DNA of 64,000 nt from Chryseobacterium balustinum (lineage in GTDB: Bacteria; Bacteroidota; Bacteroidia; Flavobacteriales; Weeksellaceae): the NCBI RefSeq assembly GCF_900168205.1, contig NZ_FUZE01000004.1:1-64000 (forward strand), read 5' to 3'. The notes under the pieces are model-generated. The model ran no database searches, had not been told where the DNA came from, and saw only the letters and a list, made by a program, of their open reading frames with translations. Each line of letters starts with the position of its first letter. The first letter of the stretch is position 1. Shown piece after piece: positions 1 through 7,441 of the stretch. A program made the translations under genes and the position numbers.

Positions 1-83
1 TTTTATTCTTTTGAGAACTTTGATTATTAATAATAGCTTTATAATTATCTTTTGTTCCTTTTGTGGTTAAATTTCAAATTAGT
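1..83. repeat. Right half of a MITE-like intergenic repeat (copy 1)
   Basis: Positions 1-83 are nearly identical to 46377-46460, differing by a few substitutions and one indel. Both copies end in the arm CTTTTGTTCCTTTTGTGG followed by TTAAA (here 49-71). In the second copy this arm pairs with an inverted arm 120 bp upstream; here the matching left arm would lie outside the window. No coding frame is apparent. It is a dispersed non-coding repeat, not a gene. Confidence 0.75.
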
Positions 84-169
84 TTAAACAGCTTTTTTGT
101 TAAAACTCATAATCCACAACTCTAAACTTCTAACTATTTTTCCTATTTTAGCTAAGCAAAATACTATCT

Positions 170-586
170 ATGATTGACAATATTAATGTAAGAGTTTATG
201 CATGCGTTGTAAAAGACAAAAAAGTTCTTACGCTTTTTGAAGAATATGCAGGTGAAGCCTTAATGAAATTTCCGGGCGGTGGATTAGAATACGGAGAAGG
301 ATTGACAGATTGCCTGAAGCGAGAATTTGAAGAAGAGCTAAACGTACATATAGAAGTTGTAGAACATCTTTATACGCAGGAAGATTTTTTGGTTTCGCGT
401 TTCAAGGAAAACGAACAGCTTCTTACTATATATTATATGGTAAACATAATTAATGAAGAAGATTTTATTATTCTTGATCCTTGCATTGAAAAAATAGACT
501 GGGTTTCTATTGACTCAACAGAGAATCCTTTTAGTCTGCCTATCGATAAAATTGTTTTCGATAAACTGAAAGAAAAATTCCTGTAA
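170..586 (+). CDS. Nudix hydrolase
   Basis: 138 aa, a normal length for a stand-alone Nudix enzyme. The Nudix box lies at about residues 37-59: G, five residues, E, seven residues, then REFEEEL. The glutamates of this helix bind the divalent metal used to cleave a nucleoside diphosphate linked to another group. No extra domain points to a substrate, so sugar nucleotides, ADP-ribose or damaged nucleotides are all possible. It is transcribed alone towards the DUF4294 gene, with a shared hairpin terminator between them. The ATG at 170 gives a complete fold start (hydrophobic strand before the box). Family assignment is firm; substrate is unknown. Confidence 0.9.
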   Translation: MIDNINVRVYACVVKDKKVLTLFEEYAGEALMKFPGGGLEYGEGLTDCLKREFEEELNVHIEVVEHLYTQEDFLVSRFKENEQLLTIYYMVNIINEEDFIILDPCIEKIDWVSIDSTENPFSLPIDKIVFDKLKEKFL

Positions 587-606
587 ATATTTACAGGAAT
601 TTTTTA
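574..606. terminator. Bidirectional hairpin terminator
   Basis: Arms AAATTCCTGTAAA and TTTACAGGAATTT around a short loop, with T-rich tails on both sides. It sits between two convergent genes and can serve both. Confidence 0.85.
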
Positions 607-607
607 G

Positions 608-1315
608 TTATCTAGATACTTTAAAATCTTTTGCTCCGGGATACGGTTGTAAATAACCAGAATTCCAGTTGGATTGCAAAAGTGATTCTAAAAACTCATC
701 CGTTCTATTCTTATGAGGATTGTAAGGCTCTTTCAAATCAATATCTGCCATTTTCCCTTTTACATTCCACCAAAATGCACTCCATCCACCGCGTAATTCT
801 CTAATGATTTCGAAAACATTTTTCCCAGTTCCTCTATTCATTAATTTAGCAAAAACCTGACCTTCAGTTGTCGTCAAGTCCCGCAATTGCTTTTCATACT
901 GGTCAGCCAACATATTTTGTCTGTCTTTTACATATTTTCTTTTGGCAGCGCTATCCAAATTATTCATTTCGCCCTGAATATCTCTATATTGTTGCAAAGC
1001 AGTTAGAAATAAAGGATAAACTCTATATAATTTCTTATTTAGAAAAAAGTAATAATTTTTATCGAGTTGATTATTGAATTTTGGTTTATTTAAAAGCACC
1101 AACTCATCCATCACAACAACAGCTTCACCGTTGATTTCGTAGAATTTAGCTTTTTGCCTTGCATCATAATAATATTTATTACCAAACTCATCTGTTCTCA
1201 GTTCTTCCGGCGGATACTGACTGAGAGGCTTTATACTTATAGAATCTTTCTGCTGCCCATAAACACCAATCACAAAAAACAAGAGAAAAAGGCAGGCAAT
1301 TTTATGAAATTTCAT
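608..1315 (-). CDS. DUF4294 exported protein
   Basis: A longer reading starts at 1351, but the ATG at 1313-1315 gives a typical signal peptide (MKFHKIACLFLLFFVIGVYG), so about 235 aa is preferred. The rest matches the DUF4294 family of Bacteroidota, with the YYYDARQKAKFYEINGEAVV region, a YxFFLNKKLYRVYPL region and a conserved GGWSAFWW block. It is expected to be periplasmic or envelope-associated; no enzyme motif is visible and the function of the family is not known. It is divergent from the M42 peptidase with only about 50 bp between the starts, so the two promoters must overlap closely. Confidence 0.8.
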   Translation of the reverse strand: MKFHKIACLFLLFFVIGVYGQQKDSISIKPLSQYPPEELRTDEFGNKYYYDARQKAKFYEINGEAVVVMDELVLLNKPKFNNQLDKNYYFFLNKKLYRVYPLFLTALQQYRDIQGEMNNLDSAAKRKYVKDRQNMLADQYEKQLRDLTTTEGQVFAKLMNRGTGKNVFEIIRELRGGWSAFWWNVKGKMADIDLKEPYNPHKNRTDEFLESLLQSNWNSGYLQPYPGAKDFKVSR

Positions 1316-1367
1316 TATTTTTACACGTATTATAACAAAATTTGACAACAAAAATCATTCCCTTTAT

Positions 1368-2444
1368 ATGAAATTCGAAAAGAAATCTTTGAAATTTTTA
1401 GAGAAATATTTAAACACTTCATCGCCAACAGGTTATGAACATAACGGACAAAAAGTTTGGATGGACTATATCACTCCATACGTAGATAAAGTAGAAGTTG
1501 ACCATTATGGAACCTGCTATGGAATTATCAATCCTGAAGCAGAATTCAAGGTGGTAATTGAAGCACATGCCGATGAAATTTCTTGGTACGTTAATTATAT
1601 TACCGATGACGGATTAATCTATGTAATCAGAAACGGAGGTTCAGACCAAACCATTGCACCTTCTAAAGTCGTTCACATTCATGGTGAAAAAGGAATTGTA
1701 AAAGGAGTTTTCGGATGGCCGGCAATTCACACAAGAAGCGCCAACCAAAATGAACCTACTCCGAAAATTGACAATATTTTTATCGATTGTGGAGCAATCT
1801 CAAAACAGGAAGTTGAAGATTTGGGAATTTTCGTCGGATGTATGATTACCTATCCTGATGAATTTTTCGAAATGAACGACCGCTATTTTGTCTGCAGAGC
1901 TTTAGATAACAGAATCGGTGGATTTATGATTGCAGAAGTTGCAAGACTTTTAAAAGAAAATAAAAAACAGATTCCTTTCGGTTTATACATCACCAATTCG
2001 GTACAGGAGGAAGTTGGTCTTTACGGTGCAGATATGATTGCAGATACTATAAAACCTAATATTGCAATCGTTACAGATGTTACTCACGATACAACAACAC
2101 CAATGATTGAAAAGAAAAAAGAAGGCGATCAGAAATGTGGGGACGGTCCGGTTGTATTTTTCGCTCCAAGTGTACATCACACGATCAGAGAACTGATTAT
2201 TGACACTGCAAAAACCAAAAAAATTCCTTTTCAAAGAGCAGCAGCAAGCAGAGCAACAGGCACAGATACAGATGCTTTCGCTCATTCTAATGGTGGCGTA
2301 CCAAGTGCTTTGATTTCCTTACCTTTGCGCTACATGCATACAACAGTAGAAATGGTTTCTAAAGAAGATGTCGGAAACGTGATTCAACTGATTTACGAAA
2401 CACTTCTGAAGATAAAACCAGAAATGAAACTGAAATATCATTAA
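1368..2444 (+). CDS. M42 family metallopeptidase (glutamyl aminopeptidase/endoglucanase-like)
   Basis: 358 aa, full length for family M42. Metal ligands and catalytic residues are recognisable: H67 and D69 in EAHADE, D180 in DNRIGG, E214/E215 in VQEEVG, D237 in TDVTHD and H324 in YMHTTVE. Such enzymes form large cytosolic dodecamers (TET aminopeptidases) that trim oligopeptides with two zinc or cobalt ions. No signal peptide. The following rpe gene is about 100 bp downstream across an AT-rich spacer with TTAGAAATTAGA-type repeats, so an operon is possible but unproven. The exact N-terminal specificity cannot be read from the sequence. Confidence 0.92.
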   Translation: MKFEKKSLKFLEKYLNTSSPTGYEHNGQKVWMDYITPYVDKVEVDHYGTCYGIINPEAEFKVVIEAHADEISWYVNYITDDGLIYVIRNGGSDQTIAPSKVVHIHGEKGIVKGVFGWPAIHTRSANQNEPTPKIDNIFIDCGAISKQEVEDLGIFVGCMITYPDEFFEMNDRYFVCRALDNRIGGFMIAEVARLLKENKKQIPFGLYITNSVQEEVGLYGADMIADTIKPNIAIVTDVTHDTTTPMIEKKKEGDQKCGDGPVVFFAPSVHHTIRELIIDTAKTKKIPFQRAAASRATGTDTDAFAHSNGGVPSALISLPLRYMHTTVEMVSKEDVGNVIQLIYETLLKIKPEMKLKYH

Positions 2445-2545
2445 AAAAGAAGTTAGAAATTAGATCTTAGAATTTAGTTTAAAAACTAATGATTGATTTC
2501 TAATATTTAGCTTCTAATAATATCTAATATCTAAGTAAAGTAAAA
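2445..2545. repeat. Low-complexity spacer with TTAGAAATTAGA-like repeats
   Basis: The 100-bp spacer is built of variants of TTAGA/TCTAA (ttagaaattagat, tctaatatttagc, tctaataatatctaatatct). Similar strings occur at about 5300-5375. This type of degenerate intergenic repeat has no visible coding capacity. Confidence 0.5.
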
Positions 2546-3196
2546 ATGAAAACGAAGCTTATTGCTCCTTCCCTTTTATCTGCAGACTTTGGGAATCTGC
2601 AAAGAGACATTGAAATGCTAAACAATTCTCAAGCCGACTGGTTACACATTGATGTAATGGATGGAAGATTTGTCCCTAACATTTCGTTCGGTTTTCCGGT
2701 GATGAAAACAATCCAACAACACGCAAAGAAATTTGTAGATGTACATTTAATGATTGTAGAACCTGAAAAATATGTTGAAGAATTTATCGATTATGGGGCA
2801 GATCTTGTTTCTGTACATTACGAAGCTTGCACACACCTTCACAGAACAATCAATCTTATCCAAAGTAAAGGCGCAAAAGCTGGAGTTGTTCTTAATCCTT
2901 CTACTCCGGTTTTGATGTTGGAAGATATTATCGCAGATGTAGATTTGGTATTATTAATGAGTGTAAACCCCGGATTTGGAGGTCAAAAATTTATCGAAAA
3001 TACTTACAAGAAAATTGCTGAGACCAAAGACCTTATTTTAAGCAATAACTCTACAGCGCTTATTCAAGTGGATGGTGGAGTAAATTTAGATAATGCATCT
3101 AAGTTATTTGAAGCAGGTGCTGATGTTCTAGTTGCAGGAAATGCTGTTTTCTCAACAGAAAATCCTGAAAAAACAATCGAGCTTTTAAAAATTTAA
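2546..3196 (+). CDS. rpe: Ribulose-phosphate 3-epimerase
   Basis: 216 aa, the usual length. It interconverts ribulose 5-phosphate and xylulose 5-phosphate in the pentose phosphate pathway, in the cytosol. Signature motifs of the TIM barrel are present: LHIDVMDGRFVPNISFG (metal-binding H and D), VHLMI, MSVNPGFGGQKF (phosphate loop) and QVDGGVN (catalytic D). The ATG at 2546 gives the conserved start MKTKLIAPSLLSADF. A hairpin terminator follows directly, so it closes its transcription unit. Confidence 0.97.
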   Translation: MKTKLIAPSLLSADFGNLQRDIEMLNNSQADWLHIDVMDGRFVPNISFGFPVMKTIQQHAKKFVDVHLMIVEPEKYVEEFIDYGADLVSVHYEACTHLHRTINLIQSKGAKAGVVLNPSTPVLMLEDIIADVDLVLLMSVNPGFGGQKFIENTYKKIAETKDLILSNNSTALIQVDGGVNLDNASKLFEAGADVLVAGNAVFSTENPEKTIELLKI

Positions 3197-3202
3197 ATAA
3201 AA

Positions 3203-3230
3203 AAAGGCAGTTTAATCAACTGCCTTTCTT
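3203..3230 (+). terminator. Terminator after rpe
   Basis: Arms AAAGGCAG and CTGCCTTT with a 9-nt loop, starting a few bases after the rpe stop codon. Confidence 0.8.
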
Positions 3231-3555
3231 CCCACTGCTGAGAGAGTAATTATATGGTTGTTAGTTTTCACTGTTTTTGATTCGGATATCAGAAAAATAT
3301 GATTCTCTGTTTTTATTAGCATAAAGATGGTAAAATATAAAACACCAACCTATCCGTAAAAACACTGAAATTTTAAATAATAAGCATTTATTTTAGTTTT
3401 TCTTCTAAACATATCGCAAATTAAATTAATAAAACAACAAACAAAATATATTTAATTAGAATAAATCTAAATAAAATTAATTTTGAATAATCATTTTTTA
3501 AATGATTATTAGAAAGACAAAATGACAGATAATTACCCCTCAAAATAATATCAAA

Positions 3556-3588
3556 AAAAAATCCGGAATAATTTCCGGATTTTTTTTC
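3556..3588 (-). terminator. Terminator after ndk
   Basis: Arms AATCCGGA and TCCGGATT flanked by A and T runs on both sides, 12 bp beyond the ndk stop codon; it could work in both directions. Confidence 0.85.
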
Positions 3589-3600
3589 GTAAAGTTTTAA

Positions 3601-4017
3601 TTAAAAAATCTCTCTTCCTGAAAAATGGAATTGAGCTTCAATTAATGCATTTTCGTTAGAATCAGAACCATGCACTGCATTCTCTCCAATGCTTCTAGCA
3701 AACATTTTTCTGATGGTTCCTTCAGCTGCTTCAGCAGGATTTGTAGCTCCAATTAAAGTTCTAAAGTCGTCAACTGCATTATCTTTTTCTAAAACTGCAG
3801 CAACGATTGGACCTGAGCTCATAAAATCAACCAATTCTCCGTAAAAAGGTCTTTCCGCGTGTACTTCATAGAATTTTTTAGCATCAGCAACAGTAAGTTG
3901 AGTTAATTTCAAAGCTTTGATTTTAAACCCACCCTCTGAAATCTTGCCTAAAATAGCTCCAATATGACCGTCAGCAACCGCATCTGGCTTAATCATTGTA
4001 AATGTAATGTTTGACAT
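3601..4017 (-). CDS. ndk: Nucleoside diphosphate kinase
   Basis: 138 aa. It transfers the gamma phosphate from ATP to nucleoside diphosphates through a phosphohistidine, keeping NTP pools balanced in the cytosol. The N-terminal [10 protein letters not shown] motif and the active-site NAVHGSDS motif (catalytic His, about residue 116) are intact. The protein is slightly shorter than enterobacterial Ndk but typical of Bacteroidota. A -7-like box reads on the minus strand at 4049-4042 (TAATTTTG), giving a short leader. Single-gene unit with its own terminator. Confidence 0.97.
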   Translation of the reverse strand: MSNITFTMIKPDAVADGHIGAILGKISEGGFKIKALKLTQLTVADAKKFYEVHAERPFYGELVDFMSSGPIVAAVLEKDNAVDDFRTLIGATNPAEAAEGTIRKMFARSIGENAVHGSDSNENALIEAQFHFSGREIF

Positions 4018-4125
4018 AACCGTATATTTTTTTTAATGGCGCAAAATTACAAAAAATATCCAAAAAATAATTTTAATTTAATTTTAACATTAAATAACTT
4101 TTATTAAGAAATTTTAAAAACATTT

Positions 4126-4141
4126 TTGGCACGGTAATTGT
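4126..4141 (+). promoter_or_regulatory. Sigma-54 type (-24/-12) promoter
   Basis: TTGGCACGGTAATTGT fits the sigma-54 consensus TGGCACG, four bases, TTGC with one departure (T for C after TTG). GG at 4128-4129 and G at 4140 have the required 10-11 bp spacing. A start near 4152 would give a transcript of about 65 nt ending at the hairpin at 4197-4218. It is outside any gene. No cognate -7 box TAnnTTTG is nearby. Sequence match only; not proven active. Confidence 0.65.
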
Positions 4142-4151
4142 TATTACTAAT

Positions 4152-4218
4152 TCGATTCTCATGTTTAATTTGAGTTTTCATGGTTATTAGTTTTTACCCA
4201 GCTTCGGCTGGGTTTTTT
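4152..4218 (+). ncRNA. Predicted 65-nt RNA with a 9-codon mini-ORF, sigma-54 driven
   Basis: The segment runs from the predicted sigma-54 start to a strong terminator. It contains ATG at 4161 with a 9-codon frame reading MFNLSFHGY and TAG at 4188-4190, just before the hairpin. It could be a small RNA, a leader whose read-through is controlled, or a tiny peptide gene. There is no plus-strand gene downstream (rsgA is on the other strand), which argues against a simple attenuator. Confidence 0.4.
4197..4218 (+). terminator. Strong plus-strand terminator
   Basis: Arms ACCCAGC and GCTGGGT closed by a TTCG tetraloop and followed by seven T. The minus strand lacks a T run, so it acts on plus-strand transcripts only, and no annotated plus-strand gene precedes it. 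Confidence 0.85.
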
Positions 4219-4350
4219 TATTTATAATAAAAAGTTAATTTAATTATAAAATTCGCAATTGTAAAACAATATACAAATAGGTACAATAAATTATTGCTTC
4301 AAAATGAATTAAAGCAATAATTGAATTTTTTAAAATAAGATAAGAATTAC

Positions 4351-5277
4351 TTAGATACGAGCGTTTTCTTCCGCTTCATCCATAAGCTTAACGTAGGTAG
4401 AATATCTTGTAGCTTGAATTTCACCAGTTTCTAAAGATTCCAAAACGGCACACTTTGGCTCATTCACATGCATACAATTATGATATTTACACTCTTTCCT
4501 CTTTTTGAATATCTCAGGGAAATAATGTTGCACTTCTTCTTTTTCAATGTCAATCATGGCAAATTCACGTACGCCGGGGGTATCAATTACATTTCCGCCA
4601 AAATCCCAAAAATGCATCTGCGCAAAAGTAGTAGTATGCTTTCCTTTTAAATGAGTATCCGAAATTTCAGATGTTCTCAAATTAAGATTCGGCTGCATCG
4701 CATTTACCAATGTAGACTTTCCACAACCTGAGTGTCCAAAAAATACAGATGTTTTATCTTTCAGTATTTCAACCAGATCATCCAAGTTAAGTTTAGAATA
4801 AGAAGATATTTCCAATGTTTCATATCCGATTTCATTGTATAGAAATTCAATATCTTTTACAATTTCAGATTCTTCTTCTGACAAAACATCCATTTTGTTA
4901 AATAAAATAAGTGGTGTAATATTATATGCTTCGCAGCAAGCAAGAAAACGGTCAAGAAAACCGAGAGAAGTCTCAGGATGTTTTAATGTAAAAATAAAAC
5001 ACGCCAAATCAATGTTTGATGCAATAATATGTGCTTCTTTTGAAAGATTTACAGATTTTCGGATTAAATAATTTCTGCGGGGTTCAATTTTTGTAATCCA
5101 TGCAACGTCGTCTTGTTCCAACTGAAATTCAACAAAATCACCAACGGCCAACGGATTGGTAAGTCTGGTTTTTATCAATTTAAATTTTCCACGAATTCTC
5201 GCTTCAAAAATATCTCCGGTTTCTGTTTCCAAAACCTGATACCAACTTCCTGTAGATTTAATGATTTTTCCTTTCAT
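4351..5277 (-). CDS. rsgA: Ribosome small subunit-dependent GTPase A
   Basis: 308 aa. RsgA (YjeQ) checks late assembly of the 30S subunit and is released on GTP hydrolysis. The protein shows the N-terminal OB fold, then a circularly permuted GTPase in which the G4 motif FNKMD precedes the P-loop GHSGCGKST and the G3 motif DTPG, and a C-terminal zinc knuckle with C and H ligands (CKYHNC, then C after EPK). All motifs are intact. A box TATATTTG reads on the minus strand at 5295-5288, only about 10 bp before the ATG, suggesting a very short 5' leader. Confidence 0.97.
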   Translation of the reverse strand: MKGKIIKSTGSWYQVLETETGDIFEARIRGKFKLIKTRLTNPLAVGDFVEFQLEQDDVAWITKIEPRRNYLIRKSVNLSKEAHIIASNIDLACFIFTLKHPETSLGFLDRFLACCEAYNITPLILFNKMDVLSEEESEIVKDIEFLYNEIGYETLEISSYSKLNLDDLVEILKDKTSVFFGHSGCGKSTLVNAMQPNLNLRTSEISDTHLKGKHTTTFAQMHFWDFGGNVIDTPGVREFAMIDIEKEEVQHYFPEIFKKRKECKYHNCMHVNEPKCAVLESLETGEIQATRYSTYVKLMDEAEENARI

Positions 5278-5378
5278 ACGATAACTGCAAATATAAGGAA
5301 TTAGGTTTTAGATAATAGGATTTAGTTGTATCAGATTAATGAATCATACACTCTAAACCCTATCATCTTTTTTAAAAC

Positions 5379-6458
5379 CTATTTATTAATCATAATATTG
5401 TTTTGCACCTCAATCGACTCTTCATGAATTGCTTTGAAAACTTTTTCAATAAAATCTTGTGACATCCCTGTTTCTGAAGCTTTCTGAGCAGCATATTCAG
5501 TAATTACTTTCCAACGGTCTGGTTGAAAAATAGCAATATCATTTTCTTTTTTCAGTTTTCCGATTTTTGCAGAAATTTTCATTCTTTGAGAAAGCAATTC
5601 GATAACCTGAAAATCCAAATCAGAAATTAAAGTCCTATGTCTTCCCATTTCATCATCAAAACCTGCCAAACCGGTATTTCTAATTTTAAGATTAGAAATC
5701 ATTTCGCCTAACACTTCCGGCGTAATCTGCTGCGAAGCATCACTCCAGGCTTCATCAGGATTACAATGTGATTCAATAATAGCACCTTGGTAACCTACAT
5801 TTAAAGCTTCCTGAGTAATTCCTGCCAATCCGGTACGGTTTCCACAAATATGTGAAGGATCAATCAAAATTGGAATATTAGGAAACTGACTCTTGAAGTC
5901 TAAAGCAATTTGCCAGTTTGGGTTATTTCTGTATTTTGTTTTTTGGTACGTAGAAAAACCTCTGTGAATCGCACCTAAGTTTTTGATATCCTGACCTAAA
6001 AGTCTTTCTAAAGCACCAATCCATAAGGCTAAATCAGGGTTTACAGGATTTTTAACTAAAACTATTTTTTCAGTTCCTTTTAAAGCTTCAGCAATTTCCT
6101 GAACGGTGAAAGGATTTACGGTAGAACGCGCACCGATCCACAAAATATCAACATCTGCTTTCAATGCAGCATCTATATGATGAGCATTGGCAACCTCTGT
6201 TGCAGTTTTGAAGCCATATTCTTCTTTTACTTTTTTTAACCAGTTTAAACCAATTACCCCAACACCTTCAAAACCATTAGGTTTCGTTCTCGGTTTCCAG
6301 ATTCCCGCACGGAAAATAGGAACCTGTGCGTTGGTTTCTTTAATTCTTTTGGCAGTTTCCAGCATTTGTTGTTCGCTTTCTGCGCTACATGGTCCTGCAA
6401 TAATAAGTGGCTGCTGAAACTGATTAATCCAGCTGTTTTCCAAATCTCTTAAATTCAT
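5379..6458 (-). CDS. Bifunctional DAHP synthase / chorismate mutase
   Basis: 359 aa. The N-terminal ~260 residues match the type I (KdsA-like) 3-deoxy-7-phosphoheptulonate synthase: IIAGPCSAES, FRAGIWKPRTKPNGFEG, DILWIGARST, LVKNPV, DPSHICGNR and IESHCNPD. The C-terminal ~90 residues are an AroQ-type chorismate mutase helix bundle (LDFQVIELLSQRMKISAKIG). It commits erythrose 4-phosphate and PEP to the shikimate pathway and also makes prephenate, and the fused mutase domain probably also mediates feedback inhibition. It stands alone here rather than in an aromatic operon. Confidence 0.95.
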   Translation of the reverse strand: MNLRDLENSWINQFQQPLIIAGPCSAESEQQMLETAKRIKETNAQVPIFRAGIWKPRTKPNGFEGVGVIGLNWLKKVKEEYGFKTATEVANAHHIDAALKADVDILWIGARSTVNPFTVQEIAEALKGTEKIVLVKNPVNPDLALWIGALERLLGQDIKNLGAIHRGFSTYQKTKYRNNPNWQIALDFKSQFPNIPILIDPSHICGNRTGLAGITQEALNVGYQGAIIESHCNPDEAWSDASQQITPEVLGEMISNLKIRNTGLAGFDDEMGRHRTLISDLDFQVIELLSQRMKISAKIGKLKKENDIAIFQPDRWKVITEYAAQKASETGMSQDFIEKVFKAIHEESIEVQNNIMINK

Positions 6459-6808
6459 ATTGTTTTATATTTATATTTAAAATTAGAGTCAATAGTATAT
6501 TTATTATAAAATTACTTTATAATTCTTTCAAAAAAATGTCGTTCAAAAATTGTTGTGAAATCAGGAATCTAAGATTGAATCCTTATATTTTTTAAGAAAG
6601 AAATTAAATTAGCTATACCAATAAAATCGATAATAACTTCTGAAATTTCTATAATAAAATGTAGCAAAAGAAAGATAACCGCTTAAGAAATAAGCAGGTG
6701 TAAAACTGATTGTTTGAGTAAAATCAGGTGTATATGTAAATTTGGAATGTTCCAATTTTTATACTGTATTTATCTTTGTCTTTGTAAATATTCAGCAAAT
6801 ATATAAAA
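6459..6808. other. Intergenic region, DAHP synthase to dnaX
   Basis: About 350 bp, very AT-rich, between two minus-strand genes. It must carry the promoter of the DAHP synthase gene at the left and the 3' end of the dnaX unit at the right. I see no hairpin with a T tail, no open frame and no recognisable RNA. Confidence 0.5.
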
Positions 6809-7441
6809 TTATGACAAATCAAACCTCATTAAATCATCCAAATCTTTTAAAAGAGGATTCATCTCAATAAATTTCTCAAAGATTTTCTTTTTCGTCATGA
6901 TTTCAATCTTAAGATTTTCGTGGTCTTTATTAAATTCAAAAACGATAGAATGATTGCTTACTTTATGTTTGAAATGGTTAAAAAATTCAATACTTATTTT
7001 ATCAAATTCTACTTTTGCAGAGTCTGACGGATAAGAGATTTGGATAATTTTTTCATCTATTTTATGAAGTTTAAAAGCTTTTATAGCATTAAAAATTACC
7101 GGATCTTTGGTACGGAGTTGTTTTAAAAGTTCTGTCCACTCATACTGAACATCAGTTTCGGTGAAGTGATGCTCTGGAAGATTATCAGTATTAATGACAA
7201 CTATTTTTTCAGCTTCTTCGGTGGATTTTTCTTCTTGAGTTAAAAAAGAATTAATACTAAATCCTGACGAAATATTAGGTTTTGATAAAGGCTTTGAAGC
7301 TTTGGCAACAGCTTGTGAAGATTGTTCAGGTATTGCTTGAGGCTGAGTTTTCACTTCAACTTCAGCTTTTTTCTCAAGAGTTTGAGTAGGTAATTTAATT
7401 TCCTGTTTCTCCTGAAGGAAGGGAGCTAGTATTATAAACTT
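6809..7441 (-). CDS. dnaX: DnaX tau-specific C-terminal part, read by -1 frameshift
   Basis: This frame has no proper start of its own: the first in-frame start-like codon (GTG at 7354) lies well inside an open stretch that continues back to the A10 run at 7440-7449. Reading the last A of the run twice joins it in frame to the DnaX N-terminus, giving a 569-aa protein. The segment has a Pro/Lys/Gln-rich linker followed by a domain (about the last 110 residues, from YEWTELLKQLRTKDPVIFN) typical of the DnaX C-terminus in Bacteroidota. In tau this part contacts polymerase alpha and the helicase. The alternative is a sequencing error of one A in the homopolymer. Confidence 0.8.
   Translation of the reverse strand, partial: KFIILAPFLQEKQEIKLPTQTLEKKAEVEVKTQPQAIPEQSSQAVAKASKPLSKPNISSGFSINSFLTQEEKSTEEAEKIVVINTDNLPEHHFTETDVQYEWTELLKQLRTKDPVIFNAIKAFKLHKIDEKIIQISYPSDSAKVEFDKISIEFFNHFKHKVSNHSIVFEFNKDHENLKIEIMTKKKIFEKFIEMNPLLKDLDDLMRFDLS

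Larger units (their letters stand above)
3197..3600. other. Intergenic region, rpe to ndk
   Basis: About 400 bp, strongly AT-rich, between the convergent rpe and ndk genes. It holds the rpe terminator at the left, the ndk terminator at 3556-3588 on the right, and a near-palindrome at 3486-3510 (arms AATAATCATTT/AAATGATTATT) without a T tail. I see no open frame worth calling. Confidence 0.7.
4018..4350. other. Intergenic region, ndk to rsgA
   Basis: About 330 bp between two minus-strand genes. It contains the ndk promoter region at the left and the plus-strand sigma-54 promoter, mini-ORF and terminator in the middle (4126-4218). Positions 4220-4350 are AT-rich with nothing recognisable. Confidence 0.6.

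Noticed and set aside
608..1351. Longer start for the DUF4294 protein
   Set aside because: The extra 12 residues would precede a complete signal peptide that starts at ATG 1315.
3221..3260. CTGCTGAGAGAG string after rpe, recalling the TPP riboswitch CTGAGA motif
   Set aside because: No other conserved part of the THI element is near, and no thiamine gene follows; it lies between convergent genes.
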